Positions 16,116 to 42,100 are shown, counted from the first letter of the stretch. The stretch: 64,000 bases of DNA from DASYTH01 sp035762905 (GCF_035762905.1 NZ_DASUCC010000061.1:62001-126000); one strand, 5' to 3'. Notes: a model not told the origin generated them from the letters alone. Numbers and translations are program-made.

Positions 16116-16924
16116 CGCTGGGCCGGCCCAGCCGCGTGCTTGGCCGGGACAAGCGGTTCAACGTCCTGCTGCCGGGCGGCTACACCGACTCCGGGCCGGG
16201 TCTTCCGGTGCTGTACCTGCTGCACGGCTACGGCGGCGGGCGGGACACCTGGCTCACCAACACCTCGCTGGCCGAGCTCGTCGGCGACCACCGGCTGATC
16301 GTGGTGCTGCCGGAGAGCGGGCGGCGGTGGTTCATCAACGACCACGCGGGCCTGCGCTACGAGGACTACTTTGTCACCGAGCTGGTGGCGACCGTGGACG
16401 AGGAGTTCAACACGGTCGCCGGTGCGTGGGCAAGGGGCATCGGCGGTTTCTCCATGGGCGGGGCGTCCGCGCTGTTCCTCGCGCTGCGCCACCACGGACT
16501 GTTCGGCGTGGTGGCCGCGCACGCCGGGGGATTCGAGGCACCGCTGCGGGCCGGTGATCCGTACGCCGAGCACCGGTCCGCGCCCGGGTTCGTGATGCCC
16601 ACGGTGGACAGTCACGAGCGGGTCTGGGGCCCGCCGGGCAGCGCGACCCGCCGCAGCTACGACCCGTACCGGCTGATCCGCGAGTGGACGGGCCCACCGC
16701 CTGCGCTCTACCTCGACGTCGGCACCGGCGACTACGACCGGGTCGTCCGGATGAACCGCGGGGTGCGCACCGCGCTGCGCAACCGCGGCTGGGCCGTGGA
16801 ATACCACGAGCGGCCCGGTGGACACGACTGGAACTTCGTCGCGAGCGCCCTGCCGTGGTCGCTCGACTTCGTGGCGCGTCACCTCGCGACCACCACCGTA
16901 GAGAAGGTAGGACCGAGACCATGA
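16097..16924 (+). CDS. Alpha/beta-hydrolase esterase (esterase D / antigen 85 type)
   Basis: 275 residues. The N-terminus RFNVLLPGGY and PVLYLLHGYGG (oxyanion region) lead to the nucleophile motif GGFSMGGASALFL (Ser about residue 120). An acidic residue follows in LDVGTGDYD, and the His is in GGHDWNF. The family includes S-formylglutathione hydrolase, mycolyltransferases and enterochelin-type esterases; no signal peptide is visible, so it is probably cytoplasmic. The ATG at 16097 follows GGGGGGAG and overlaps the A enzyme by 19 bases; its stop overlaps the dioxygenase start as ATGA. A role in hydrolysing wrongly loaded carriers, in removing a protecting group or in modifying the peptide is inference from position. 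Confidence 0.85.
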   Translation: MPTEILTLGRPSRVLGRDKRFNVLLPGGYTDSGPGLPVLYLLHGYGGGRDTWLTNTSLAELVGDHRLIVVLPESGRRWFINDHAGLRYEDYFVTELVATVDEEFNTVAGAWARGIGGFSMGGASALFLALRHHGLFGVVAAHAGGFEAPLRAGDPYAEHRSAPGFVMPTVDSHERVWGPPGSATRRSYDPYRLIREWTGPPPALYLDVGTGDYDRVVRMNRGVRTALRNRGWAVEYHERPGGHDWNFVASALPWSLDFVARHLATTTVEKVGPRP

Positions 16925-17853
16925 ACGCGGATCCCGTGTGGCACCCCCGAGTCGTCGACCCGGCCTTAGCCGGCGTCCCGGCCGGCCCCGACGGCCTGCT
17001 GGAGTTCCTTGGTGGGACCGACATCGGCGCGCTGCTGGTCGCCGAGAAGGCGGTGATCTTCCGGGGCTTCGGTGTGTCGGTGGACAGTTACGACCGTGTG
17101 GCCGATGTGCTGCTGCCCGACCGGTTGGCCTACGTGCACGGCAACTCACCCAGGACCAAGGTCGGCCGCAACGTCTACACCTCGACCGAGTATCCGGCCG
17201 AGTTCGAGATCTCCATGCACAACGAGATGTCCTACGCCCACATGTGGCCGTCGCGGATCCTGTTCCACTGCGCGATCGCGCCGGCGACCGGCGGCGCGAC
17301 CCCGGTGGTGGATGGCGAGCTGTGGCTGCGCTCGCTCGACGCCGAGGTGCGCGACGCGTTCGCGGGCGGCGTTCGGTACACCCAGAACCTGCACGGCGGC
17401 GTGGGTCTCGGCAAGAGCTGGCAGGCGACGTTCGAGACCGGGGACCGCGCGGCGGTGGAGGAGTTCCTCTCCGGCGCCGACGCGGACTGGAAGTGGCGGG
17501 CGGACGACGTGCTCTGGGTGAGCCAGCTGCGCCAGTCGACGTTGCGGCACCCGGTGACCGGTGTCGAGGTGTGGTTCAACCAGGCCGACCAGTGGCATCC
17601 CGCCGGGCTCGGCGAGGACGCGCTCGCGCTTGCCGATGTCGTGCCCGAGGACGAGCTGCCGCAGAACGCGACCTTTGCCGACGGCGCTCCCATTCCGGCC
17701 GACTACATCCGCCATGTCCAGGAGACCGGCATGCGCCTGGCGGTGAACTGCGACTGGCAGGTCGGCGACCTGATGTTGGTGGACAACGTCGCCGCGGGCC
17801 ACGGCCGGCGGCCCTACACCGGCAAGCGGCGCATCCTGGTCGCCATGTCCTGA
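16921..17853 (+). CDS. Fe(II)/2-oxoglutarate dioxygenase, SyrP/TauD family (probable aspartyl beta-hydroxylase)
   Basis: 310 residues. SyrP-type enzymes hydroxylate the beta carbon of an amino acid, classically aspartate bound to an NRPS carrier. The iron ligands are visible: H100 and E102 in MHNEMSYAHMWPSR and the distal H294 in AAGHGRRPYTGKRR. The arginine that binds 2-oxoglutarate follows a few residues later. The HNE-type facial triad and the SYAHxWP segment are characteristic of the SyrP branch. Module 3 of the first NRPS has a canonical Asp code and is the natural target. The second leucine-rich turn contains a TTA codon at 16966-16968, which in actinomycetes can make translation depend on the bldA tRNA. 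It is the last gene of the pyrrole operon and converges on the HPr-kinase-like gene. Confidence 0.88.
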   Translation: MNADPVWHPRVVDPALAGVPAGPDGLLEFLGGTDIGALLVAEKAVIFRGFGVSVDSYDRVADVLLPDRLAYVHGNSPRTKVGRNVYTSTEYPAEFEISMHNEMSYAHMWPSRILFHCAIAPATGGATPVVDGELWLRSLDAEVRDAFAGGVRYTQNLHGGVGLGKSWQATFETGDRAAVEEFLSGADADWKWRADDVLWVSQLRQSTLRHPVTGVEVWFNQADQWHPAGLGEDALALADVVPEDELPQNATFADGAPIPADYIRHVQETGMRLAVNCDWQVGDLMLVDNVAAGHGRRPYTGKRRILVAMS

Positions 17854-17870
17854 GTGGACGGACGTCGGGC

Positions 17871-18875
17871 TTACGTGTCCAGCAGCCGAAGGAAGTCGCG
17901 GACGTCGGCCGCGAGGTCGCCCGAGGCGCGGAAGATCCGGGACGGCAGGTCACCGAGGGCGGTGACCGCCGTCGCGGTTTCCGCCATGACCGGGGCGAAG
18001 TCGAGGTGCAGCAGCCGCGCCATCGCGCCGAGGGTGCTGTCCGGGCCGGAGCGGAGGGCCTCGCCGAAGCGCTTGGGGTGGGTGCCGGCGGTCCCGTCCG
18101 CGGACACGAACACGACCAGGTCGACCGGGACGGGCCGGTCGGGGTCGGGGCCCGGGTTCGTGTACCGGTAGTCGCGGCCGCGGTGGTCGTGGGGCAGGCC
18201 CGGGTCGTGGGCCTCGAGCCGGCTTCCGGTGATCTCGGCGATGATCGCGCGGTCGTGCGGGAGCACCCGGGATTCCCACGCACCACTGAGGAACAACGGC
18301 ACCACCGCGATGCCGGCGGTGGCGACGAACACGGTGTCCTCGGCGAGCACCCGCCACCCGGCGGCGACCGCGGCGAGCCCGAGGGTGCTCTTGCCCGACC
18401 CGGACTCGCCGACCAGCAGGACGGTCGTCCGGTCGCGGGTGACGGCCATCGCGTGCACCAGCGCGACCCCACCGGCGAGCAGCAACGGGGACAGCAGGGC
18501 GGTCCGGAACAGCTTGCGGCGGAACGGTTCGTTGTTCGCCGACGCCCGGACCACCCGGTCGCCGGCCACCTCCAGCAGGCCGGCGGTGCCGGACGCGACC
18601 CTGGCCGGCCACCAGATCCGCCGGGTCGACCCGGCCTCCGAGTAGCACGCCCACGGCCGGTCCGGCGCCGGCGCCGGCTCGCCGGGCGGGTCGGCGTATG
18701 GCTCGACCGCGTGCACGGTGACCGTACCCGGAATGTCCGCAATGGACAGTGCGGCGGTGAGCGGGCCGACCCCCTGCGTCGGTGACACGTCCGACCAGAA
18801 CGGCTCGGTCGGGCACGGCAGGTAGGTCCAGTGCACGGTGCGGCGGCCGGTTGAAATGGCACCAGCTCGGATCAT
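17871..18875 (-). CDS. HPr kinase-like P-loop kinase
   Basis: 334 residues. The C-terminal half shows the HprK fold: Walker A GESGSGKST (about residues 153-162), WRVLAEDTVFV (the HprK LxADD-type metal site) and a conserved core after it. The N-terminal 140 residues are not related to anything I recognise. There is no HPr or PTS gene nearby, so it should act on another substrate. HprK homologs are known to phosphorylate lasso peptides; free-serine phosphorylation to feed SbnA, or phosphorylation of the peptide product, are my inferences. The start is uncertain (ATG 18875 or ATG 18893; neither has a clear ribosome site). It is divergent from NRPS 1 and convergent with the dioxygenase. Confidence 0.8.
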   Translation of the reverse strand: MIRAGAISTGRRTVHWTYLPCPTEPFWSDVSPTQGVGPLTAALSIADIPGTVTVHAVEPYADPPGEPAPAPDRPWACYSEAGSTRRIWWPARVASGTAGLLEVAGDRVVRASANNEPFRRKLFRTALLSPLLLAGGVALVHAMAVTRDRTTVLLVGESGSGKSTLGLAAVAAGWRVLAEDTVFVATAGIAVVPLFLSGAWESRVLPHDRAIIAEITGSRLEAHDPGLPHDHRGRDYRYTNPGPDPDRPVPVDLVVFVSADGTAGTHPKRFGEALRSGPDSTLGAMARLLHLDFAPVMAETATAVTALGDLPSRIFRASGDLAADVRDFLRLLDT

Positions 18876-19031
18876 AAGTATTTTGTCGCACATCCAAAAC
18901 TGAGTTAAAAGGGGCAGATTCCCGTACAGGACGTGTACAGGGCCGGGGTATCGCAAGGGGATAGCGTTTCGGCGTTCGCCGGGAAAACCTGAATCACAGC
19001 CGTCGCCGAATTCGGGACGCCGCGGGGAGTT
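18876..19031. promoter_or_regulatory. Divergent promoter region of NRPS 1 and the HPr-kinase-like gene
   Basis: 156 bases. AT-rich next to the kinase start (AAAACTGAGTTAAAA at about 18896-18910). It contains the heptamer pair described below, then TATCGC (18950-18955) and TAGCGT (18962-18967), both possible -10 hexamers for rightward transcription, and GGGGAG just before the ATG at 19032. Confidence 0.6.
18924..18941 (+). promoter_or_regulatory. Candidate SARP operator: direct repeat GTACAGG-ACGT-GTACAGG
   Basis: Two identical heptamers, GTACAGG at 18924-18930 and 18935-18941, are separated by 4 bases, giving the 11-base period used by SARP activators. The same bases also form an inverted repeat (GTACA-N5-TGTAC, 18924-18938), so a palindrome-binding dimer is the alternative reading. 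The site lies about 90 bases upstream of NRPS 1. The XRE-SARP at 7397 is the likely ligand. Confidence 0.5.
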
Positions 19032-33149
<14,118 letters not shown>

Positions 33150-33150
33150 C

Positions 33151-36100
33151 GTGACGCAGTCCAGCCGTGCCAGCCGGGACCGGTCCGGCCTGCGGGACGT
33201 CCTGCCCCTGTCCCCGTTGCAGGAAGGGTTGCTGTTCCACTCGCGCTACGACTCCGGCGGCCAGGACGTCTACACCGTGCAGCTGGCGGTCGACCTCACC
33301 GGCCCGCTGGACCCGACCCGGTTGCGCGCCGCGCTGGCGACCCTGCTGCACCGGCACCCCAACCTGGGCGCCGGCTTCCGCACCGTGCGCTCCGGGCGGC
33401 CGGTGCAGTTCGTGCCGCAGGGGATCGAGCTGCCGTTCCGCGAGGCCGATCTGACCGGCATCTCCCCGGCCGGCCGGGCGGCGGAGCTGGACCGGTTGGC
33501 CGACCGCGAGCGGGCGGAGCGGTTCGACCTGGCCCGGCCGCCGCTGCTGCGCTGCCTGCTCATCCACACGGCGCCGAGGCAGCACCGGTTGCTGATCACC
33601 AACCATCACATCCTGCTGGACGGCTGGTCGATGCCCGTGCTGCTGCGCGAGCTGTTCACGATCTACGAGCGCGGCGCGGACGCGCTGCCACCGGTGACCC
33701 CGTACCGGCACTACCTGCGGTGGCTGGCCGACCAGGACCGCCAGGCGACCGAGGACGCCTGGCGCCGGGCCCTGAACGCAGTCGCGGAGCCGACCCTCCT
33801 GGTGCCCGCCCGCGGCGGTCCCGGGCGGGACCAGCGGATGCCGGAGCGGGTCGAGCGGGTGCTGCCGCCCGAGCGCGGCGCCGAACTGCGCCGGGTGGCC
33901 GGCGAGCTGTCGGTCACGCTGAACACCGTCGTGCAGTTGTGCTGGGCCGTGCTGCTCGGCGCGCTGACCGGGCGGGACGACGTCGTGTTCGGCACCACCG
34001 TGTCCGGCCGCCCGCCCGAGGTGCCCGGCGTGGACACGATGATCGGCCTGTTCATCAACACGGTTCCGGTCCGGGTCAGGCTCGACGCCGCCGAGTCGTG
34101 GCCCGCCGCCCTGGCCCGGTTGCAGCACGAGCAGGCCGAGCTGAGCGGCCACCAGTACCTCGGCCTCGCCGACATCCAGTCGCTGACCGGCACCGGCGAC
34201 CTCTTCGACACCCTCGTCGTCGTCGAGAACTACCCGGTCGACCCGGCGACGGCGGTCCGCCTGGACTCCGGGCTGCGGCTGGTCGGCGCATCCGGCCGGG
34301 ACGCGACCCACTACCCGTTGGCGTTGACCGTATCGGCGGCCGGTGACGGCATCCACCTGCGGATCGAGTACCAACCCGACCTGTTCGACGCGGCCACGGC
34401 CGAGCTGCTGGCCGACCGGCTCGCCGTGCTGCTCGGCGGGATCGCCGCCGACCCGCACCGGAGGCTGGCCGACATTCCACTGTGGACGGACGGCGAGCGG
34501 CGCCGGGTGCTGGTCGACTGGAACGACACCGCCCTGCGCGTCGAGCCCGCCACGCTGCCGCAGCTGTTCGGCGGCCAGGTCGCGCGTACCCCGAACGCGA
34601 CCGCGCTGGTGTGCAACGGCGAGCGGCTCACCTTCGCCGAGCTGAACGCGCGCGCCAACCGGCTGGCCCACCACCTGATCGACCGAGGTGCCGGACCGGA
34701 GCGGCTGGTCGGCCTGCGCCTGCCCCGCGGCGCGGACATGGTCGTGGCCATGCTCGCGGTGCTCAAGGCCGGTGCCGCGTTCCTGCCCATCGACCCGGAC
34801 CTGCCCGCCGCGCGCCTCGAAGTCATCCAGGCCGACGCGGCACCGGTTCTGACCCTCGACCGGTTGCCCGACCTGGGCAAATTCCCGGCCACCGACCCGG
34901 ATCCGGTGGCCCGGCCGGAGCACCCGGCGTACGCGATCTACACGTCGGGCTCTACCGGAACACCCAAGGGTGTCGTGGTCGAGCACCGCTGCCTGGTCAA
35001 CCTGGCGCACGCCCATCGCGCCGGATTCGCGGCGGGCAAACGCCTTCGGGCCGCGGTGACCGCGGCGTTCTCGTTCGACACCTCGCTGGAGGGGCTCGTC
35101 CTGCTGGCCGACGGGCACGAGGTGCACGTGCTCGACGACGCCACCCGGCTCGATCCCGAGGCCCTGGTCGGCTATGTCGCCACCCACGGCGTCGACTTCC
35201 TCGACCTGCCACCGTCCTACCTGCCCCAGCTCATCACGGCCGGGCTGCTCGACCACCCGGTGACGCTCATGGTGGGGGGCGAGGCGCTGTCCCCGTCGCT
35301 GTGGGACCGCCTGGCGAACGCGCCCGGGGTGGCCCCGTACAACTTCTACGGCCCAACGGAATGCACGATCGACGCGACCGTCTGCCCGGTCGCGGGACAA
35401 CGCCCGGCCATCGGCCGCCCCCTGCCCAACGTCCGGGCGTACGTGCTCGACGAGCGGCTGGCGCCGGTGCCGGTCGGTGTCGCCGGTGAGCTGTACCTGG
35501 CCGGCGCCCAACTGGCCCGCGGCTACCTCAACCGCCCCGGCCTGACCGCGCACGCATTCGTGGCCGATCCGTTCGCCGCCGACGGGACACGCATGTACCG
35601 CACGGGGGATCGGGTGCGGTATCGGCCGGCCGGTGCGTTGGAGTTTCTTGGTCGCCGGGACGGGCAGGTCAAGGTCCGGGGGCGGCGGGTGGAGTTGGGG
35701 GAGATCGAGGCGGCGTTGTGCTCGGTGGCGGGGGTGGGCCAGGCGGTCGCCGCGCTGCGCGGGGACGGTGCGCGGTTGGTCGGTTATGTGGTGCCGGTCG
35801 AGGGCGCCACGGTGGACGGTGCGGTGGTGCGCCGGGCGGTGATGAGCGTGTTGCCGGAGTACCTGGTGCCCGCCGCGGTCGTGGTGCTGGACCGGATTCC
35901 GTTGACGGCACACGGAAAGGTCGATCGCACGGCACTGCCGGAGGTGCCGGTCGAGACGACCGCGGGTCGGGGGCCGCGCACGCCGCAGGAGGAGATCCTG
36001 TGTGGCCTGTTCGCCGAGGTGCTCGGGGTCGCTCGGGTGGGCATCGATGACGGTTTCTTCGACCTGGGCGGTCATTCGCTGCTCGCGATGCGGCTGCTGA

Positions 36101-39100
36101 GCCGGATCCGCGCCACTCTGTCGGTCGAGGTCGATCTGCGCACGTTGTTCGAGGCGCCGACCGTGGCCGGACTCGCCGAACGGCTGACCGCGGCCGGGTC
36201 CGCGCGCCCGGCCCTGAAACCCCGGCCCCGGCCGGAGATCCTGCCGCTGTCCCACCCCCAGCGCCGGCTCTGGTTCGTCAACCAGCTGGACACCGCCAGC
36301 GCGCTCTACAACATCGTCGCGACGCTGCGGCTGCGGGGCCGGCTGGATCCCGACGCGTTGGGATCCGCGCTTGGCGACGTGGTGGCCCGGCACGAGACCC
36401 TGCGCACGATCTTCCCCGCGGTCGACGGCGAACCCCGGCAGGTCGTCCTCGACCCCGCCGAGGTCGCCGAGACCGTGCTGCGAACCGTGGCGGTCGACCG
36501 GGACGGTGTGCCGTGGGCGGTCGCCGGCACCGCCCGGGCCGGGTTCGATCTTCGGGACGAGACTCCCTTGCGGGCCACGTTGCTCGCCGTGGGTCCGGCG
36601 GAGCACGTGCTGGTTCTGGTGCTGCATCACATCGCCGGCGATGCCTGGTCGATGGGCCCGCTGGCCCGGGACCTCGCCACCGCCTACGCCGCCCGGGTCG
36701 CCGGCCACCCTCCACAGTGGACCCCGCTGCCGGTGCAGTACGCCGACTACACGCTCTGGCAACGCGACCTGCTCGGCGACGAGACCGACCCGGACAGCGA
36801 GCTGACCCGCCAACTCGGCTACTGGACCGAGTCGCTCGCCGGGCTGCCCGAGGAACTGGACCTGCCCACCGACCGGTCCCGCCCGGCGGTGAGCACCAAC
36901 CGCGGTGAGCAGATCCGGTTCGAGATCGACGCCGACCTGCACCGCCGGCTGCTGGACCTGGCCCGGCGCAGCGGAACCAGCCTGTTCATGGTCCTGCAGG
37001 CGGGCCTGGCCACGCTGCTGACCCGGCTGGGCGCGGGCACCGACATCCCCATCGGCACACCGATCGCCGGCCGCGCCGAACAGGCCACCGAGGAGCTCGT
37101 CGGCTTCTTCCTGAACGAGTTGGTGCTGCGCACCGACACCTCCGGCGATCCCACCGTCCGCGACCTGCTGGCCCGGGTGCGGGAGACCGCCCTGTCCGCC
37201 TACGCCAACCAGGACGTGCCGTTCGAGCGGCTGGTCGAGGCGCTCAACCCGGCGCGTTCGCTCGCCCGGCACCCGCTGTTCCAGGTGTGCCTGGTCATCG
37301 AGAACGCCACCCCACCCGCGATCACCCTGCCCGGCCTGGACATCGGCCCGGAACCCGGCGGCGTCGGCGTCGCCAGGTTCGACCTCTCGTTCGGGCTCAA
37401 CGAGCGGCACGCCGCCGATGGCACCCCGGCCGGTCTCGACGGCATGGTCCTGTACGCGACCGACCTGTACGACCGGGCCACCGTGACCACCTTCGCCGCG
37501 CGGTTCGTCCGGCTGCTGCGGGGAATCGCCGACCACCCGGACGCGTGCATCGGCGATCTTGAGCTGCTGGACGGCCCGGAGCGGCACCGGATCCTCCTCG
37601 ACTGGAACGACACCGCGCGGCTGCCGGCGCAACCGCTTGTGCCGCACCGGTTCGAAGCGCAGGCGGCCCGGACGCCGGACGCCCCGGCCGTGGTCGACGG
37701 GGACGTTTGCCTGTCCTACGCCGAACTCGACGCCCGGGCCAACCGCCTTGCGCACCTGCTGATCGAGCGCGGCGCGGGCCCGGAACGCGTGGTGGCGCTG
37801 ATGCTGCCCCGCTCCGCCGAGTTCGTGGTGGCGGTGCTCGCCACGCTCAAGTCCGGCGCCGCCTACCTGCCGGTGGACCCCGGCTACCCGGCCGAGCGCA
37901 TCGCCTTCCTGCTGTCCGACGCCGACCCGGTCCTGGTGGTCACCGACACCGTGATCGCCGACCTCGGCGGCCGGCCGGAGACCAACCCGGGCCGGCCGGA
38001 CATCACCGGGCAGACCGCCGCCTACGTCATCTACACCTCCGGCTCGACCGGCCGGCCGAAGGGCGTCGTCGTCCCGCACGGCTCGCTCGCCGGCTACGTC
38101 GCCTGCGCCGTCGAGGCGTACCCGGGGGTGCGCGGCCGGGTGCCGCTGCACTCCTCGACCTCCTTCGACACCACGGTGACCTCGCTGCTCGTCCCGCTCT
38201 GCGTCGGCGGCACCGTCGTGGTCACGGAGCTGGTCGACGGCCTGCCGGCCGAGCCGTTCACGCTGGTGAAGCTGACCCCGAGCCACCTCGGCCTGGCCCC
38301 GGCCGGCGGCGCCGGCCCGGCCGAGCCGGACCTGCTCGTCGCCGGCGAGGCACTGACCGCGGGCGCGCTCGAGCCGTGGCGCAAGGCCTACCCGAACGCG
38401 ACGGTGTTCAACGTCTACGGGCCGACCGAGACCACGGTCAGCGCCGTGCAGCACCGGATCGAGCCGGGTGCCCACCCGGCCGACGGTGCGGTGCCGATCG
38501 GCCGGCCGCTGCCCGACACCCGGGTCTACGTACTGGACAACCGGCTGGGCCCGGTGCCGCCGGGCGTGGTGGGCGAGCTGTACATCGCCGGCACCGGCGT
38601 CGCCCGCGGGTACCGCGGCCGGGCGGCGCTGACCGCGGAGCGGTTCGTCGCCGACCCGTTCGGCGCACCGGGTGCCCGGTTCTACCGCACCGGCGACCTG
38701 GTGCGCTGGGACGCGGACGGCCGGCTGGAGTTCGTCGGCCGGGCCGACGACCAGGTGAAGGTTCGCGGGTACCGGATCGAGCTCGGCGAGATCGAGGCCG
38801 TGCTGGCCGCGGTGGCGGGGGTGGGTCGGGCGGTCGCGGTGCTGCGGGCCGACGGCGCCGGCGAGCCGCGCCTGGTGGCCTACGTGGTGCCGGCCGCCGG
38901 TGCCACGCTCGACGGCGAGGCGGTGCGGCGCGCGGTGGCCGGCGTGTTGCCGGAGTACCTGGTGCCTGCTGCCGTCCTGGTGCTGGAGGCCATCCCGTTG
39001 ACCCCCAACGGAAAGGTGGACCGGGACGCCCTGCCGGACGTGGCGGTGGCCGGGGGCGTGGGCCGCGGCCCGCGCACGCCGCACGAGGAGATCCTCTGTG

Positions 39101-42100
39101 GACTGTTCGCCGACGTTCTCGGCGTGGGCCGGGTCGGCATCGACGAGGACTTCTTCGCGCTCGGCGGGCACTCACTGCTGGTGATCCGGCTGCTGAGCCG
39201 CGTTCGGGCGGTGCTGTCCGTTCAGCTCGGCATCCGGGCGCTGTTCGAAACACCCACGGTCGCCGGGATCGCGGAGCGGATCGCCGGGGCCGGGCCGGCC
39301 CGCGCCGCGCTGCGGCCGTACCCGCGTCCGGAGGTGCTGCCGCTGTCGCTGCCGCAGCGCCGGCTGTGGTTCATCAACCGGATGGATCCCGCGAGCGCGC
39401 TCTACAACATCGCGGTGCCCATGCGGCTGCGCGGGACGCTGGACCGGGCGGCGCTGCGCTCCGCGCTCGGCGATCTCGTCGCCCGGCACGAGATCCTGCG
39501 CACCCGCTTCCCCGAGGTCGACGGCGAGCCTCGGCAGGTCGTGCTGGACGCGGGCGAGGTCGCCGCCGGGGTGCTGCGGACGGTCGAGCCGGTCGAGCCG
39601 GCGGCGGTCACCGAGGCGGTCACCGGGGCCGCGTGCGCCGGGTTCGACCTGCGCGCGGAGACCCCACTGCGGGCCACGCTGCTCGCCGTTGGTCCGGCGG
39701 AGCACGTGCTCGTCGTGGTGCTGCACCACATCGCCGGCGACGCCTGGTCGCTGCGCCCGCTGGCCCGGGACCTCGCCACCGCCTACGCCGCCCGGGTCGC
39801 CGGCCACACTCCACAGTGGACTCCACTGCCGGTGCAGTACGCGGACTACACGCTCTGGCAGCGCGAGCTGCTCGGTGCGGAGACCGACCCGGACAGCGAG
39901 ATCGCCCGTCAGCTCGCGCACTGGACGACGGCTCTCGCGGGCCTGCCCGAGGAGCTGGACCTGCCCACCGACCGGCCCCGCCCGGCGGTCGGCAGCGACC
40001 GGGGCGCCCGGATCCGGTTCGAGCTGGACGCCGAACTGCACCGCGGGCTGCTCGCGGTCGCCCGCGCGAGCGGCGCGAGCCTGTTCATGGTGCTGCAGGC
40101 CGGCCTTGCGGCCCTGCTGACCCGGCTCGGCGCCGGCACCGACGTCCCCGTCGGAACCCAGGTCGCCGGCCGCGACGACGACGCGCTCGACGACGTGGTC
40201 GGCTTCTTCATCAACACCCTGGTGCTGCGCACCGACACCGGTGGCGACCCGAGCTTCGCCGAGTTGGTCGGCCGCGTGCGGGAGACCGCACTCGCCGCGT
40301 ACGCCAACCAGGACGTGCCGTTCGAGCGGCTGGTCGAGGTGCTCAACCCACCGCGTTCGCTGGCCCGGCACCCGCTGTTCCAGGTCTGCCTGGTGCTGCA
40401 GAGCGCGGCCGAGGCGTCGCTCGCGCTGCCCGGCCTGGAAACCGGCGCGGAGCCGGTCGGCGCCGGCACGGCCCGGTTCGACCTCGCCTTCGATCTCAAG
40501 GAGCGGCACACCTCGGACGGCGCACCGGATGGCCTCGATGCCCTTCTCGAGTACGCCACCGATCTCTACGACCGGCCCACCGTCGAGACCCTCGTGGCGC
40601 GGTTCGTCCGGTTGCTGCGCGGCGCCGTCGCGGCGCCGGACGCGCGGATCGGCAGCGCACCGCTGCTGGCCGCGGCGGAGCGGCGGTGGTTGCTGGAGTC
40701 GTTGAACGACACGGCGGCGGCCGAACCGCTGGTGGACGTGGTGGCCCGGGCCCGGGCGGTGGTGGCGCAGCGTCCGGACGCGGTCGCGGTGTCCGATATG
40801 GATGGTTCGGTGACCTATGCGGAGCTGGTCGCCTGGGTGGACGCGCTGGCCGCCGAGCTGGTGTCCCGGGGTGTCGGTCCGGAGTCGATGGTCGCGGTGC
40901 TCGGCGACCGGGGCCGAGGGCCGATCGCGGCATTCCTGAGCCTGCTGGATGTCCGGGCCGCGTACCTGCCGTTGGACACCCGCGCGCCGGTCGCGCGGTC
41001 GGCGGCGACGGTGGCCGATGCCGGGGCCCGGTGGATCATGGCCGACCCCGGCCATCTGGGCCTCGCGGACGAGATCGCCGCCGCGGTCGGGGCGGTGCGG
41101 GTCGTGCCGCTGCACCGCGGATCCGGCGCCGCGTCCCCGCCCGCCTCGGCGCCGCCACCGCCCGAGGGTCTGGCCTACGTGCTGTACACCTCCGGGTCCA
41201 CCGGGCGGCCCAAGGGCGCGATGGTGCAGCACCGTGGTCTGAACAACCACCTGCACGCGATGGTCGAGGACCTTGGTCTGACTCCGGCGGACACGCTGGT
41301 GCACAACGCCCCGCTGACGTTCGACGTGTCGTTGTGGCAGATGCTCGCCCCGCTGGTGGCCGGTGCCCGCGTGCTGGCCGTCGGCGAGGACGTGGTGCCG
41401 GACCCGCCGGCGATGTTCGGCTTCGTGGACCGGGAGGGCGGCACGGTCCTCGAGGTGGTGCCGTCGGTGCTGCGCGCGGCGCTCGACGCGTGGGACGCGG
41501 GGCTGGCCGCTCCCGCGCTTGCGGCGTTGCGCTGGCTGCTGGTCACCGGCGAGGACGTGCCCGCCGAGTTGTGCCGCCGCTGGTTCGCCCGGTTCCCCGC
41601 CGTGCCGGTCGTCAACGCCTACGGGCCGACCGAGTGCGCCGACGACGTGACGCTGGCCTACCTGACCTCCGCGGCCGACCTGGGGGAGCGGGGTCCGGTG
41701 CCGATCGGCCGGCCCATCCGCAACACCCGGCTCTACGTGCTCGACGACGGGCTGGCGCCGGTGCCGCCCGGCGTCGAGGGCGATCTGTACGTCGCCGGTG
41801 CCGGGGTCGGCCGGGGCTACCTCGGCGACGTCGCCAAGACCGCGCACAGTTTCGTGGCCGATCCGTTCGCCGCATCGATGCTCGACCCTGCAAGCAGGTC
41901 TTCGGTCGGCAGCCGGATGTACCGCACGGGGGATCGGGTGCGGTATCGGCCGGACGGTGCGTTGGAGTTTCTGGGTCGCCGGGACGGGCAGGTCAAGGTC
42001 CGGGGGCGGCGGGTGGAGTTGGGGGAGATCGAGGCGGCGTTGTGCTCGGTGGCGGGGGTGGGCCAGGCGGTGGCCGCGCTGCGCGGGGATGGTGCGCGGT

